DNA of 9,444 nt from an uncultured cyanobacterium (GTDB lineage: Bacteria; Cyanobacteriota; Cyanobacteriia; Phormidesmidales; Phormidesmidaceae). The position numbers and the translations under genes were made by a program. Shown piece after piece: positions 1 through 6,164 of the stretch. The stretch is taken from positions 1 to 9,444 of the forward strand of contig CALHGI010000324.1 of NCBI GenBank assembly GCA_938029995.1. The letters run 5' to 3'. The notes under the pieces were generated by a model that was not told the origin of the DNA, did not search any database, and saw nothing but the letters and a program-made list of their open reading frames with translations. Positions within the stretch are counted from its first letter, which is position 1. Each line of letters opens with the position of its first letter.

Positions 1-123
1 TTGAAATACTCCGTTACAGACTATTTAGATGTTTAAGCCTTAGGGGAGCAGGGGGTGCTAGGGTTAGCCATCGTGCCTTTGATGGTTGCTGAAAAACAGC
101 GGGCATATTGTGTTACGGCGAAG

Positions 124-139
124 TCCCGATGCATTGGGA
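124..139. repeat. Near-perfect 16-bp palindrome upstream of the Amt-kinase gene
   Basis: TCCCGATGCATTGGGA reads as its own reverse complement except for one G/T pair. It lies about 200 bp before the Amt-kinase start codon. It could be an operator half-site pair or a chance palindrome; nothing else identifies a regulator. Confidence 0.35.
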
Positions 140-208
140 TATTTGTGCGTTAGGTTAGCTGTCTAGCTTGCAGACTTGCCAGGATAGAAATGTCACGGTT
201 CACCAACC

Positions 209-220
209 TGACAGATGTCA
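209..220. repeat. Inverted repeat TGACA-N2-TGTCA
   Basis: Two perfect 5-bp arms are separated by GA. The site lies about 50-60 bp upstream of the proposed -10 box, a usual distance for an activator site. No family can be named from it. Confidence 0.3.
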
Positions 221-253
221 TCAGCGTTGCTAGGCCCAGTAGAATCCGCCATT

Positions 254-271
254 TATAGGACCGTCCTTATA
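254..271. promoter_or_regulatory. Inverted repeat abutting a putative -10 element
   Basis: TATAGGACCGTCCTTATA pairs TATA with TATA and GGAC with GTCC around a central C, with one bulged T. The core AGGAC-C-GTCCT is a perfect 11-bp palindrome. The right arm overlaps the proposed -10 box, the placement expected of a repressor operator. That role is an inference. Confidence 0.35.
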
Positions 272-273
272 CT
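268..273 (+). promoter_or_regulatory. Possible -10 box for the Amt-kinase gene
   Basis: TATACT matches the TATAAT consensus at five of six positions and would put transcription start near 280, giving a leader of about 57 nt before the ATG at 337. No good -35 hexamer lies 16-18 bp upstream, so the promoter would need an activator or be weak. Confidence 0.3.
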
Positions 274-336
274 GCTCCGGATTTGCAGGCCTGCTCAGGG
301 AATTGGGTAAGCATATGGATTTATCGCCGCATAACT

Positions 337-3039
337 ATGCCGTTGTCATTGGATTCACTGTGGGTGGTTGTGAGTGCCAGCTTAGTGTTTGTGATGCAGG
401 CCGGATTTCTCTGTGTAGAGGCGGGCTCTACTCGACGTAAAAATAGTATTAACGTAGCCATCAAAAATATCGCTGATGTTGGTCTATCGATCATCATGTT
501 CTGGGCGTTTGGCTATGGGGTGATGTTTGGTGCCTCCGTCCATGGTTGGTGGGGGTTTAGCCAGTTTTTACCAGAGTTTAATCAAGATACCTGGTCCGTT
601 ATCTTTTTCCTATTTCAGGCCATGTTTTGTAGCACGGCGGTCACCATTGTGTCTGGTGCGGTGGCTGAGCGCATGGCCATTAGGTCCTATTTGTTGATTA
701 CCTTGCTCATATCTGGCTTGGTATATCCAGTCTTTGGGCATTGGGTTTGGAGCGGTGGAGCTCGGTCTGCTCCTACAGGCTGGTTAGGGCAAAGGGGGTT
801 TGTCGACTTTGCTGGTTCTACGGTGGTCCATAGTTTGGGCGGATGGGTGGCCCTGGCTGCTGTGGTTGTGATTGGTCCTCGTCTCGGCCGATTTTCCCGC
901 AAAAATTTTATTCAACAAGCCCCTAGTGCAGACTTGCCATTGGCGTTTTTGGGCGCACTGCTGCTGTGGTTTGGATGGTTTGGGTTTAATGGGGGCAGCA
1001 CGTTTGCGTTTAATGATCAGGTCCCCAGAATTTTAGTTAATACCCTATTGGCTGGCTCGGCTGGGTTAACGGCTCCTTTGGTGTGGACCCTGGTTATACA
1101 AAACCGTCAGCTTCCTTTTAAGGCGGTAATGAATGGCTCTTTGGCTGGTTTGGTTGCCATTACGGCCAGTTGTCATGCGGTGTCCCTGGGGCATGCCTTG
1201 ATCATTGGTGCGGTGGGCGGCATGGTGATGATGGGGATGGAGTTCGTCCTGGAGCAATGTCACATTGACGATGCTATTGGTGCGATTCCAGTGCATTTGG
1301 GGCCAGGTATTTGGGGGACGCTGGCCGTCGCGTTATTTGCTGATCTCGAAAAGTTGGGGACGGGGCTGGGGCGTTGGGAGCAGCTGAAGGTCCAGGTGTC
1401 TGGCGTTTTAGCGTGTGGGATATGGGCTTTTCCCCTATCCCTTGGGTTGCTGTTGGTGCTGAACCGTTATTTACGCTTGCGGGTATCGAGAAAGAACGAG
1501 TATTTGGGCTTAAATGTGTCGGAACATGGGGCACGCAATGAGTTGCAGGATCTCTTTGTTACTATGCAAACCCATGCTAAAACCGGAAATTTGGAGCGCC
1601 GGGTGAAGGCCAATACATTAACGGAAATTGGTCAAATTAGTCGTTGGTATAACCACGTCGTTGAGGCGTTAGAGCTCTCGACAGCTAAAATCCAGGCAAT
1701 TATTACCACGGCAGCGGATGGCATTCTGACGGTGGATGCAACCACATTGATCATTCAGAGCACGAATCCAGCGGTTGAGCAGATTTTTGGTTGTGGGTGG
1801 TTAACGGTGGTGGGTCGTCCCCTATCGACTTTGATCAGGACGGATTTTGCCCAGTCTCAGGAGCAAGCGTTGCCATTACTTCAAACGTTTGTCAGTCAGG
1901 GAGCTAAAACAGGCCAATTTTATGAGGCTCTGGGGTTGCATAAACTCGGTCGTCACTTTCCAGTTGAGATTGCAGTCAGGGAATCGCGCCTCCGATCGGA
2001 AGAATTTTTGACCATTATGGTGAGGAATATTAGCGATCGCAAAAATGCAGAGGCAGCCTTGATTGCATCGGAGCTAGAGGCGCGACAAACCGCTGAACAA
2101 CTCAAGCGCGCCATCGATGAACTAAAACGAACGCAGATCCAGTTGCTGCAAAGTGAAAAAATGGCCGGATTAGGGCAGCTGGTGGCCGGTATTGCCCATG
2201 AAATCAATAACCCAGTGGGCTTTATCTATGGCAATCTTGAGCATGCCATGGAGTATGTAGAGGACCTGCTGTTGGTGATTACCCACTATCAGGCAGAGGC
2301 CCTCCAACTGTCCTCTAGGGCGCAGGCAGACATCGCCAATATAGATGTTGCCTATGTCCGCGAAGATTTCCCGAAGCTAATTAGTTCGATGCAAACGGGG
2401 ACAGACCGAATTCGCGACATTGTGCAGTCCCTGCGTAATTTTGCCCGCCATGATGAGGCAGAACTAAAGGCTGTTGATTTACACGAAGGCATTGACAATA
2501 CCTTGCTTTTGCTAACCCATCGACTCAATCCTCAGGCCAATCGACCGGCGATTGACGTGGAAAAAAGATATGGCCATCTGCCCATATTTGAATGTTACGC
2601 AGGGGCGATCAATCAAGTATTTGTCAATCTTTTAAATAATGCGATTGATGCGTTACGGGATCATCCGGCAGGGCAAATCATCGTTAAAACAGAGATGCAG
2701 GGTAACTGGATTGTTGTCACCATTTCTGACAATGGCGCAGGAATTCCTAAGGCGTTGCAACAGCAGATTTTTGATCCATTTTTTACGACTAAGCCGGTGG
2801 GTAAAGGTACAGGTATGGGCTTAGCGATCAGTCATCAAATTGTTGTAGACAAGCACGGGGGCAAACTTGAATGTCATTCTGTGATGAATCAAGGCACCGC
2901 GTTTAAGGTGATGTTGCCTTGCAATTTAGGTGACCCCAGTCTAGAGCTGGGAGATGTAGAACGGCCCACTCCTAAATCAGACGCTTCCCCATCTGCTGCC
3001 AGGATATTGCCTCCCCTATCGGGCCAAGAAGGTACCTGA
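337..3039 (+). CDS. Ammonium transporter (Amt) fused to a PAS-containing sensor histidine kinase
   Basis: This 900-residue protein joins an 11-helix Amt channel (about 1-380) to a cytoplasmic kinase. The Amt part opens with a typical first helix ([15 protein letters not shown]) and ends with LGLNVSEHG, the usual Amt tail motif. The equivalents of AmtB F107, W148, D160, H168, F215, S219 and H318 appear present as F97, W138, D157, H165, F217, S221 and H320, so the pore and its twin histidines look intact. A HAMP-like linker (about 380-447), a PAS domain (about 450-572) and a coiled coil (about 573-605) lead to the H-box [10 protein letters not shown] (H621), then the N-box, G1 DNGAG, F-box DPFFTTK and G2 GKGTGMGL. 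Thus it probably senses ammonium and autophosphorylates. No response regulator is adjacent. The start was chosen because MPLSLDSLW begins the Amt fold; an in-frame TTG at 283 would add 18 atypical residues. The proline-rich last 35 residues are unexplained. Confidence 0.93.
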   Translation: MPLSLDSLWVVVSASLVFVMQAGFLCVEAGSTRRKNSINVAIKNIADVGLSIIMFWAFGYGVMFGASVHGWWGFSQFLPEFNQDTWSVIFFLFQAMFCSTAVTIVSGAVAERMAIRSYLLITLLISGLVYPVFGHWVWSGGARSAPTGWLGQRGFVDFAGSTVVHSLGGWVALAAVVVIGPRLGRFSRKNFIQQAPSADLPLAFLGALLLWFGWFGFNGGSTFAFNDQVPRILVNTLLAGSAGLTAPLVWTLVIQNRQLPFKAVMNGSLAGLVAITASCHAVSLGHALIIGAVGGMVMMGMEFVLEQCHIDDAIGAIPVHLGPGIWGTLAVALFADLEKLGTGLGRWEQLKVQVSGVLACGIWAFPLSLGLLLVLNRYLRLRVSRKNEYLGLNVSEHGARNELQDLFVTMQTHAKTGNLERRVKANTLTEIGQISRWYNHVVEALELSTAKIQAIITTAADGILTVDATTLIIQSTNPAVEQIFGCGWLTVVGRPLSTLIRTDFAQSQEQALPLLQTFVSQGAKTGQFYEALGLHKLGRHFPVEIAVRESRLRSEEFLTIMVRNISDRKNAEAALIASELEARQTAEQLKRAIDELKRTQIQLLQSEKMAGLGQLVAGIAHEINNPVGFIYGNLEHAMEYVEDLLLVITHYQAEALQLSSRAQADIANIDVAYVREDFPKLISSMQTGTDRIRDIVQSLRNFARHDEAELKAVDLHEGIDNTLLLLTHRLNPQANRPAIDVEKRYGHLPIFECYAGAINQVFVNLLNNAIDALRDHPAGQIIVKTEMQGNWIVVTISDNGAGIPKALQQQIFDPFFTTKPVGKGTGMGLAISHQIVVDKHGGKLECHSVMNQGTAFKVMLPCNLGDPSLELGDVERPTPKSDASPSAARILPPLSGQEGT
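2033..2040. repeat. HIP1 octamer (first of five in the window)
   Basis: GCGATCGC occurs here and at 3713-3720, 5101-5108, 6365-6372 and 7103-7110. All five lie inside coding sequence: the Amt-kinase gene, mntC, mntA and twice in the HD gene. Random sequence of this length would contain about 0.14 copies. HIP1 abundance is a known hallmark of many cyanobacterial genomes. Confidence 0.9.
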
Positions 3040-3184
3040 TTAGGGCGTGAGATAAATATTTCCGCCATCTGCAAGCTTGCCGATAACCTGACGAACTTCT
3101 GTCCCTATGCCCCAGACCATGGGTTAGATCCACCTGGGTGCTTGACGGGCCATATGTGATCCGCTGTCAGTGAGTAGGGAATAT

Positions 3185-3292
3185 ATGTCGCAAACGGCTG
3201 CCCCCATGGATCGATTTTCGATGTGTATTCGCCAGAGAACCATGAAGGTTTTAACCAGATTGGCAGTGGCCCCTACCCACACCACCGTTTAA
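3185..3292 (+). CDS. Possible 35-codon leader ORF upstream of mntC
   Basis: The frame runs from ATG at 3185 to TAA at 3290-3292. An AGGGA sequence (3176-3180) lies four bases before the ATG, a better ribosome site than any mnt gene shows. The product would be basic, with no membrane segment and no recognised family. Its stop codon overlaps the first copy of the direct repeat in front of mntC. It could be a translated leader or a chance frame. Confidence 0.2.
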   Translation: MSQTAAPMDRFSMCIRQRTMKVLTRLAVAPTHTTV

Positions 3293-3309
3293 TTATGAGA
3301 TAATTATGA
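3290..3309 (+). promoter_or_regulatory. Tandem direct repeat (two TAATTATGA, 11-bp period) at the mntC promoter
   Basis: TAATTATGA occurs at 3290-3298 and again, identical, at 3301-3309. A third, shorter copy (ATTATGA) lies at 3321-3327, out of phase at 18 bp. Direct repeats spaced 11 bp are the classic site type for OmpR/PhoB-family response regulators, and ManR, the manganese-responsive repressor of mntCAB in Synechocystis, belongs to that family. GATAAT (3299-3304) between the copies matches the -10 consensus at five of six positions, so binding here would block transcription. Assigning ManR is inference. Confidence 0.45.
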
Positions 3310-3328
3310 AAAATGAAACGATTATGAA

Positions 3329-4270
3329 ATGACCCCACTGGCCGTATTCACAACAGTCAAATCAAGATTTTTGTTAGGAGGTATAGCGTTACTGATGGGT
3401 CTGGCTAGTTGTGGCCAGGGTGTTCCCACCTCTCAGCTGTCTGATGATGATCAAAAGGTTGTATTGACAACGTTTACGATCTTGGCGGATATGGCTCAGA
3501 ATGTGGCCGGTGACGAGCTTCAGGTGGAGTCTATTACCCGCATTGGGGCCGAAATTCATGGCTATGAGCCCACGCCCAGTGATTTGGTTAAGGCTCAGAA
3601 GGCAGAGCTGATTCTTTATAACGGGATGAATCTAGAGCGCTGGTTTGAGCAGTTTATGGGGAATGTGCGGGATGTCCCGTCGGTGGTGCTAACGGAGGGA
3701 ATTGAGCCGGTTGCGATCGCCCAGGGCCCCTACGCGGACAAGCCTAATCCCCACGCCTGGATGTCTCCGCAAAATGCCCTGATCTATGTGGAGAACATTC
3801 GCCAGGCGTTTGTGGATCTCGACCCTGAAAATGCAGCTACGTACAATGCCAATGCAGCGGCCTATGGCCAACAGCTGCAGGCAATTAACGATAGGCTGCA
3901 GGCCAACTTAGCCCAAGTCCCCGTGGGGCAGCGTTATTTGGTGAGTTGTGAGGGGGCTTTTTCCTATCTGACCCGCGACTATGATTTGCAAGAAGTCTAT
4001 CTCTGGCCCATTAATGCGGAGCAGCAGTCCACCCCTAAGCAGATTCAAGGGGTGATGGAGCAGGTTAAGGCGAACGATATTACTACAGTCTTTTGTGAGA
4101 GCACCGTGAGTGATGAAGCCCAACGGGAAGTTGCCCGAGCCACCGGAGCGACGTTTGGCGGCAACTTATATGTGGATTCTCTATCGACGGCGGATGGTCC
4201 GGTGCCGACTTTTTTGGACCTGCTGGAGTATGACGCCCAGGTCATTAGTCAGGGGCTGTTATCGCCATGA
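3329..4270 (+). CDS. mntC: Manganese ABC transporter substrate-binding lipoprotein MntC
   Basis: This 313-residue protein belongs to the cluster A-I (PsaA/MntC/ZnuA) metal-binding proteins. It has a lipoprotein signal: basic residues K11 and R13, a hydrophobic stretch, then lipobox LASC with C28 as the lipidated cysteine. The metal ligands fall at H77, H142, E208 (in CEGAF) and D283 (in YVDSLS). These match H89, H154, E220 and D295 of Synechocystis MntC with a constant 12-residue shift. C207 and C256 fall exactly where that protein has its C219-C268 disulfide, which favours manganese MntC over ZnuA; no His-rich zinc loop is present. The mature protein should be anchored outside the plasma membrane and hand Mn2+ to MntB. 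The ATG at 3329 is the first in frame after a stop and has no Shine-Dalgarno. A later in-frame ATG (3395) would destroy the signal peptide. Confidence 0.93.
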   Translation: MTPLAVFTTVKSRFLLGGIALLMGLASCGQGVPTSQLSDDDQKVVLTTFTILADMAQNVAGDELQVESITRIGAEIHGYEPTPSDLVKAQKAELILYNGMNLERWFEQFMGNVRDVPSVVLTEGIEPVAIAQGPYADKPNPHAWMSPQNALIYVENIRQAFVDLDPENAATYNANAAAYGQQLQAINDRLQANLAQVPVGQRYLVSCEGAFSYLTRDYDLQEVYLWPINAEQQSTPKQIQGVMEQVKANDITTVFCESTVSDEAQREVARATGATFGGNLYVDSLSTADGPVPTFLDLLEYDAQVISQGLLSP

Positions 4271-4312
4271 TGGGTGGCCTTTGCCAAGATCTTTCCCCTC
4301 CTGGTAGGGCTC

Positions 4313-4361
4313 CGGGGTGAGTTGACCGCTGTTCCACTAGCGATGAGCGAAACCCACCCCG
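4313..4361 (+). ncRNA. Predicted stem-loop in the mntC-mntA spacer
   Basis: Positions 4313-4323 pair with 4351-4361 in 10 of 11 positions, seven of them consecutive and mostly G-C. Inside, CGCT (4327-4330) can pair with either of two AGCG copies (4339-4342 or 4346-4349). It is probably a cis-acting mRNA element rather than a separate RNA. It does not resemble the yybP-ykoY manganese riboswitch as far as I can judge. Confidence 0.35.
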
Positions 4362-4370
4362 CCCCTTGGG

Positions 4371-4391
4371 CATTCCCCCTTAGGAGGAATG
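4371..4391. repeat. 21-bp near-perfect palindrome in the mntC-mntA spacer
   Basis: The arms are CATTCC...GGAATG outside and CCT...AGG inside, around a central T. Nine of ten position pairs are complementary; the exception is C4377/A4385. It could act as a DNA operator or as an mRNA hairpin that sequesters the AGGAGG it contains. Confidence 0.45.
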
Positions 4392-4472
4392 AATCTAGAC
4401 TTGCCCGCTTGAACGAAATCCAAGACCTCACCTTTTGCCGCTTAATTTTTGTCCCCTAATCCTTTACCCGCG

Positions 4473-5252
4473 ATGCGATCAGATACCTTTGGCATCACCG
4501 TCGAGAACATTAGCGTTACCTACAGTAATGCTCACCTTGCTCTCTACAATGCCAGTTGCTATGTCCAACCTGGCACCATTACCGGTCTGGTTGGCCCCAA
4601 TGGCGGGGGCAAGTCTACCCTGTTCAAGACCATTATGGGGTTTGTAAACCCTAACCAAGGCCGGGTTCATGTGGATGGTCTGTCGGTCAAAATGGCTCAA
4701 AAGCGTCAGCTGATGGCCTATGTGCCCCAGGCGGATGATGTGGACTGGAACTTTCCTGTCAGTGTGGCGGATGTGGTGATGATGGGGCGCTATGGCTATA
4801 TGAATATGCTGCGCATTCCCAGCCGTGAGGATCGACGTCAGGTGTCGGAAAGTCTGGAGCGGGTGGGTATGACGGACTTTGCTCATCGTCAGATTGGTGA
4901 GCTCTCGGGTGGGCAAAAGAAGCGGGCGTTTTTGGCCCGGGCCATGGCCCAAAACAGTCGGGTGATTTTGCTGGATGAACCCTTTACGGGGGTGGATGTG
5001 AAAACGGAAAAGCGCATTGTGAATCTGTTGCTGCAGCTGCGGGATGAGGGGCACACGATTTTGGTGTCTACCCATGATTTGGCGTCGATCTCTACGTTTT
5101 GCGATCGCACCATCCTGCTCAACCGCACCGTCCTGGCCCAAGGCACCACCGCCGACACCTTCACGGAAGAAAACCTTTCCATGACCTTTGGTGGTCTGCC
5201 CCTCAGCAGTTTGCCTCAGCCCCGTTCTCTCCCCCAGTGGCACCATGAATAA
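4473..5252 (+). CDS. mntA: Manganese ABC transporter ATP-binding protein MntA
   Basis: This 259-residue ABC ATPase powers Mn2+ import from the cytoplasmic face. All nucleotide-binding elements are present: Walker A GPNGGGKST (41-49), Q-loop Q86 in AYVPQ, signature LSGGQ (144-148), Walker B VILLDEP (164-170) with catalytic E169, and switch histidine H201 in STHD. The stretch DDVDWNFPVSVADVVMMGRYG is characteristic of the Mn/Zn/Fe import ATPases of this family. I chose ATG 4473; an in-frame TTG at 4449 would add eight residues (MSPNPLPA) with no homology. No Shine-Dalgarno precedes it. The last codons overlap the mntB start by 8 nt, indicating translational coupling. Confidence 0.93.
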   Translation: MRSDTFGITVENISVTYSNAHLALYNASCYVQPGTITGLVGPNGGGKSTLFKTIMGFVNPNQGRVHVDGLSVKMAQKRQLMAYVPQADDVDWNFPVSVADVVMMGRYGYMNMLRIPSREDRRQVSESLERVGMTDFAHRQIGELSGGQKKRAFLARAMAQNSRVILLDEPFTGVDVKTEKRIVNLLLQLRDEGHTILVSTHDLASISTFCDRTILLNRTVLAQGTTADTFTEENLSMTFGGLPLSSLPQPRSLPQWHHE

Positions 5253-6144
5253 TCTTGTTCCAGTCTTTGGATTCCTGGGACCCCTTTGGCAATGGCTGAT
5301 GGAGCCCCTCCAAGCCGGATTTATGATCAAGGCTATTTGGGTCAGTGCCTTTGTCGGGGTGGTGTGCGCTGTGCTGTCTTGCTACATCACCCTGAAGGGC
5401 TGGTCTCTCATGGGGGATGCCGTTTCCCATGCGGTGGTCCCCGGCGTGGTGGTGGCCTATGCCCTGGGGTTACCCTTTGCCGTTGGCGCCTTTACCTTTG
5501 GGTTTGGGGCGACGGTGATCATTGGCTATGTTAAATCCCAAACTCGTCTCAAAGAAGATGCTGTCATTGGGGTGATCTTTACCGGATTTTTTGCCTTTGG
5601 CTTAGTCTTGGCGACGAAAATTCCCAGCAATGTGGATCTGTTTCACATTTTGTTTGGCAATGTGTTGGGCATTTCCCAGTCAGATATTATTCAAACCTTA
5701 ATTGCAGGTGGGGCGACGTTGGCCATCATTTTGTTCCGACGCAAGGATCTGCTGCTGTTTTGCTTTGACCCCAACCACGCCAAGGCCATTGGTCTCAATA
5801 CCCAGCTGATGTACTATACGCTGCTGTCAGTCTTGGCCCTCACCATTGTCACCGCTTTACAGACGGCTGGCATTGTTTTGGTGGTGGCTATGCTGGTGAC
5901 GCCAGGGGCGACGGCCTATCTTCTCACCGATCGCTTTGATCACATGTTGGCTATTTCAGTGGCCACCAGCGTCATTTCCTGTGTCTTGGGCACTTATTTT
6001 AGCTACCACCTGGATGTCTCCACCGGTGGCAGCATTGTGGTGCTCATGACCATCCTGTTTGCCCTAGCAATGTTTTTTGCGCCCAAGTATGGCATTTTGG
6101 TGCAAAAACTTAGGCGGCAAATGCCCCAGGTGCCCACTGTGTAA
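5245..6144 (+). CDS. mntB: Manganese ABC transporter permease MntB
   Basis: This 299-residue permease of the ABC-3 family (ZnuB/MntB/PsaC type) forms the membrane channel for Mn2+. It has about eight hydrophobic helices between residues 25 and 285. Family hallmarks are visible: MGDAVSHAVVPGVVVAY (56-72), the GNVLGIS turn (138-144), and TAGIVLVVAMLVTPGATAYLL (207-227) near the coupling region. The ATG lies inside the end of mntA in the form ATGAATAA, an 8-nt overlap, so the two are almost certainly one transcript. An upstream in-frame start at 5188 would add 19 residues that only shadow mntA codons. The gene ends 20 bp from the end of the convergent HD gene, with no visible terminator. Confidence 0.93.
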   Translation: MNNLVPVFGFLGPLWQWLMEPLQAGFMIKAIWVSAFVGVVCAVLSCYITLKGWSLMGDAVSHAVVPGVVVAYALGLPFAVGAFTFGFGATVIIGYVKSQTRLKEDAVIGVIFTGFFAFGLVLATKIPSNVDLFHILFGNVLGISQSDIIQTLIAGGATLAIILFRRKDLLLFCFDPNHAKAIGLNTQLMYYTLLSVLALTIVTALQTAGIVLVVAMLVTPGATAYLLTDRFDHMLAISVATSVISCVLGTYFSYHLDVSTGGSIVVLMTILFALAMFFAPKYGILVQKLRRQMPQVPTV

Positions 6145-6164
6145 AGGGTTCGGCATGTGCGGGG

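Larger units (their letters stand above)
1..336. other. Leading non-coding region with no convincing gene
   Basis: No long reading frame crosses this stretch. The first 36 bases stay open in frame 1 (LKYSVTDYLDV then TAA) and could be the tail of a gene entering from the left, but 11 codons cannot establish that. Two tiny ATG frames exist: 82-153 (23 codons, no ribosome site) and 190-258 (22 codons, with AGGA five bases before the ATG). Neither has recognisable content. Three inverted repeats (124-139, 209-220, 254-271) and a -10-like TATACT (268-273) make this most likely the control region of the downstream ammonium sensor gene. No GTA-N8-TAC site for NtcA was found by eye. Confidence 0.5.
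3040..3328. other. Intergenic region between the Amt-kinase gene and mntC
   Basis: No hairpin followed by a T-run is visible after the kinase stop, so no intrinsic terminator can be called; a 10-bp palindrome GCAAGCTTGC sits at 3071-3080. A TTGACG at 3142-3147 resembles a -35 box but has no matching -10. The right half holds a 35-codon frame and the tandem repeat described separately. Confidence 0.5.
4271..4472. other. Structured 202-nt mntC-mntA intercistronic gap
   Basis: The gap is long compared with the overlapping mntA-mntB junction and is packed with complementary segments. They include a 49-nt stem-loop (4313-4361), a GCCC-CTT-GGGC hairpin (4361-4371) and a 21-bp near-palindrome (4371-4391). 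In addition, CCTCCT (4297-4302) can pair with the Shine-Dalgarno-like AGGAGG (4382-4387), which would exclude the last palindrome. AGGAGG is only one base from an ATG that opens a 7-codon frame (4389-4412), so it is unlikely to serve that frame. No promoter or T-run terminator was seen. The gap may stabilise the mntC message, lower mntA expression or act as a switch. Confidence 0.5.

Noticed and set aside
82..258. Two small frames (23 codons from 82, 22 codons from 190) as genes before the Amt-kinase gene.
   Set aside because: No conserved content can be recognised. The first lacks a ribosome site, and both are within chance length.
3142..3186. TTGACG with a following AT-rich AATATAT as a promoter for mntC.
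   Set aside because: The spacing is over 30 bp and no -10 lies at 16-18 bp.
3290..3330. Fur or Zur box in front of mntC.
   Set aside because: The AT-rich repeats superficially resemble a Fur box, but they are direct repeats rather than the required inverted GATAAT/ATTATC arms.
4382..4412. AGGAGG followed by ATG and a 7-codon frame in the mntC-mntA gap, as a leader peptide.
   Set aside because: Only one base separates AGGAGG from the ATG, too close for initiation, and seven codons carry no signal.
4268..4459. The mntC frame stays open for about 62 codons after its TGA, suggesting readthrough or a former longer protein.
   Set aside because: The MntC family normally ends at about this point (after LLEYDAQVISQGLL). 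The extension has no recognisable content and the spacer looks like structured non-coding DNA.
4479..5330. Long minus-strand reading frame (about 283 codons) opposite mntA.
   Set aside because: mntA on the plus strand has every ABC ATPase motif in order. The opposite frame is His/Arg/Gln-rich and has no domain pattern, so it is a shadow.
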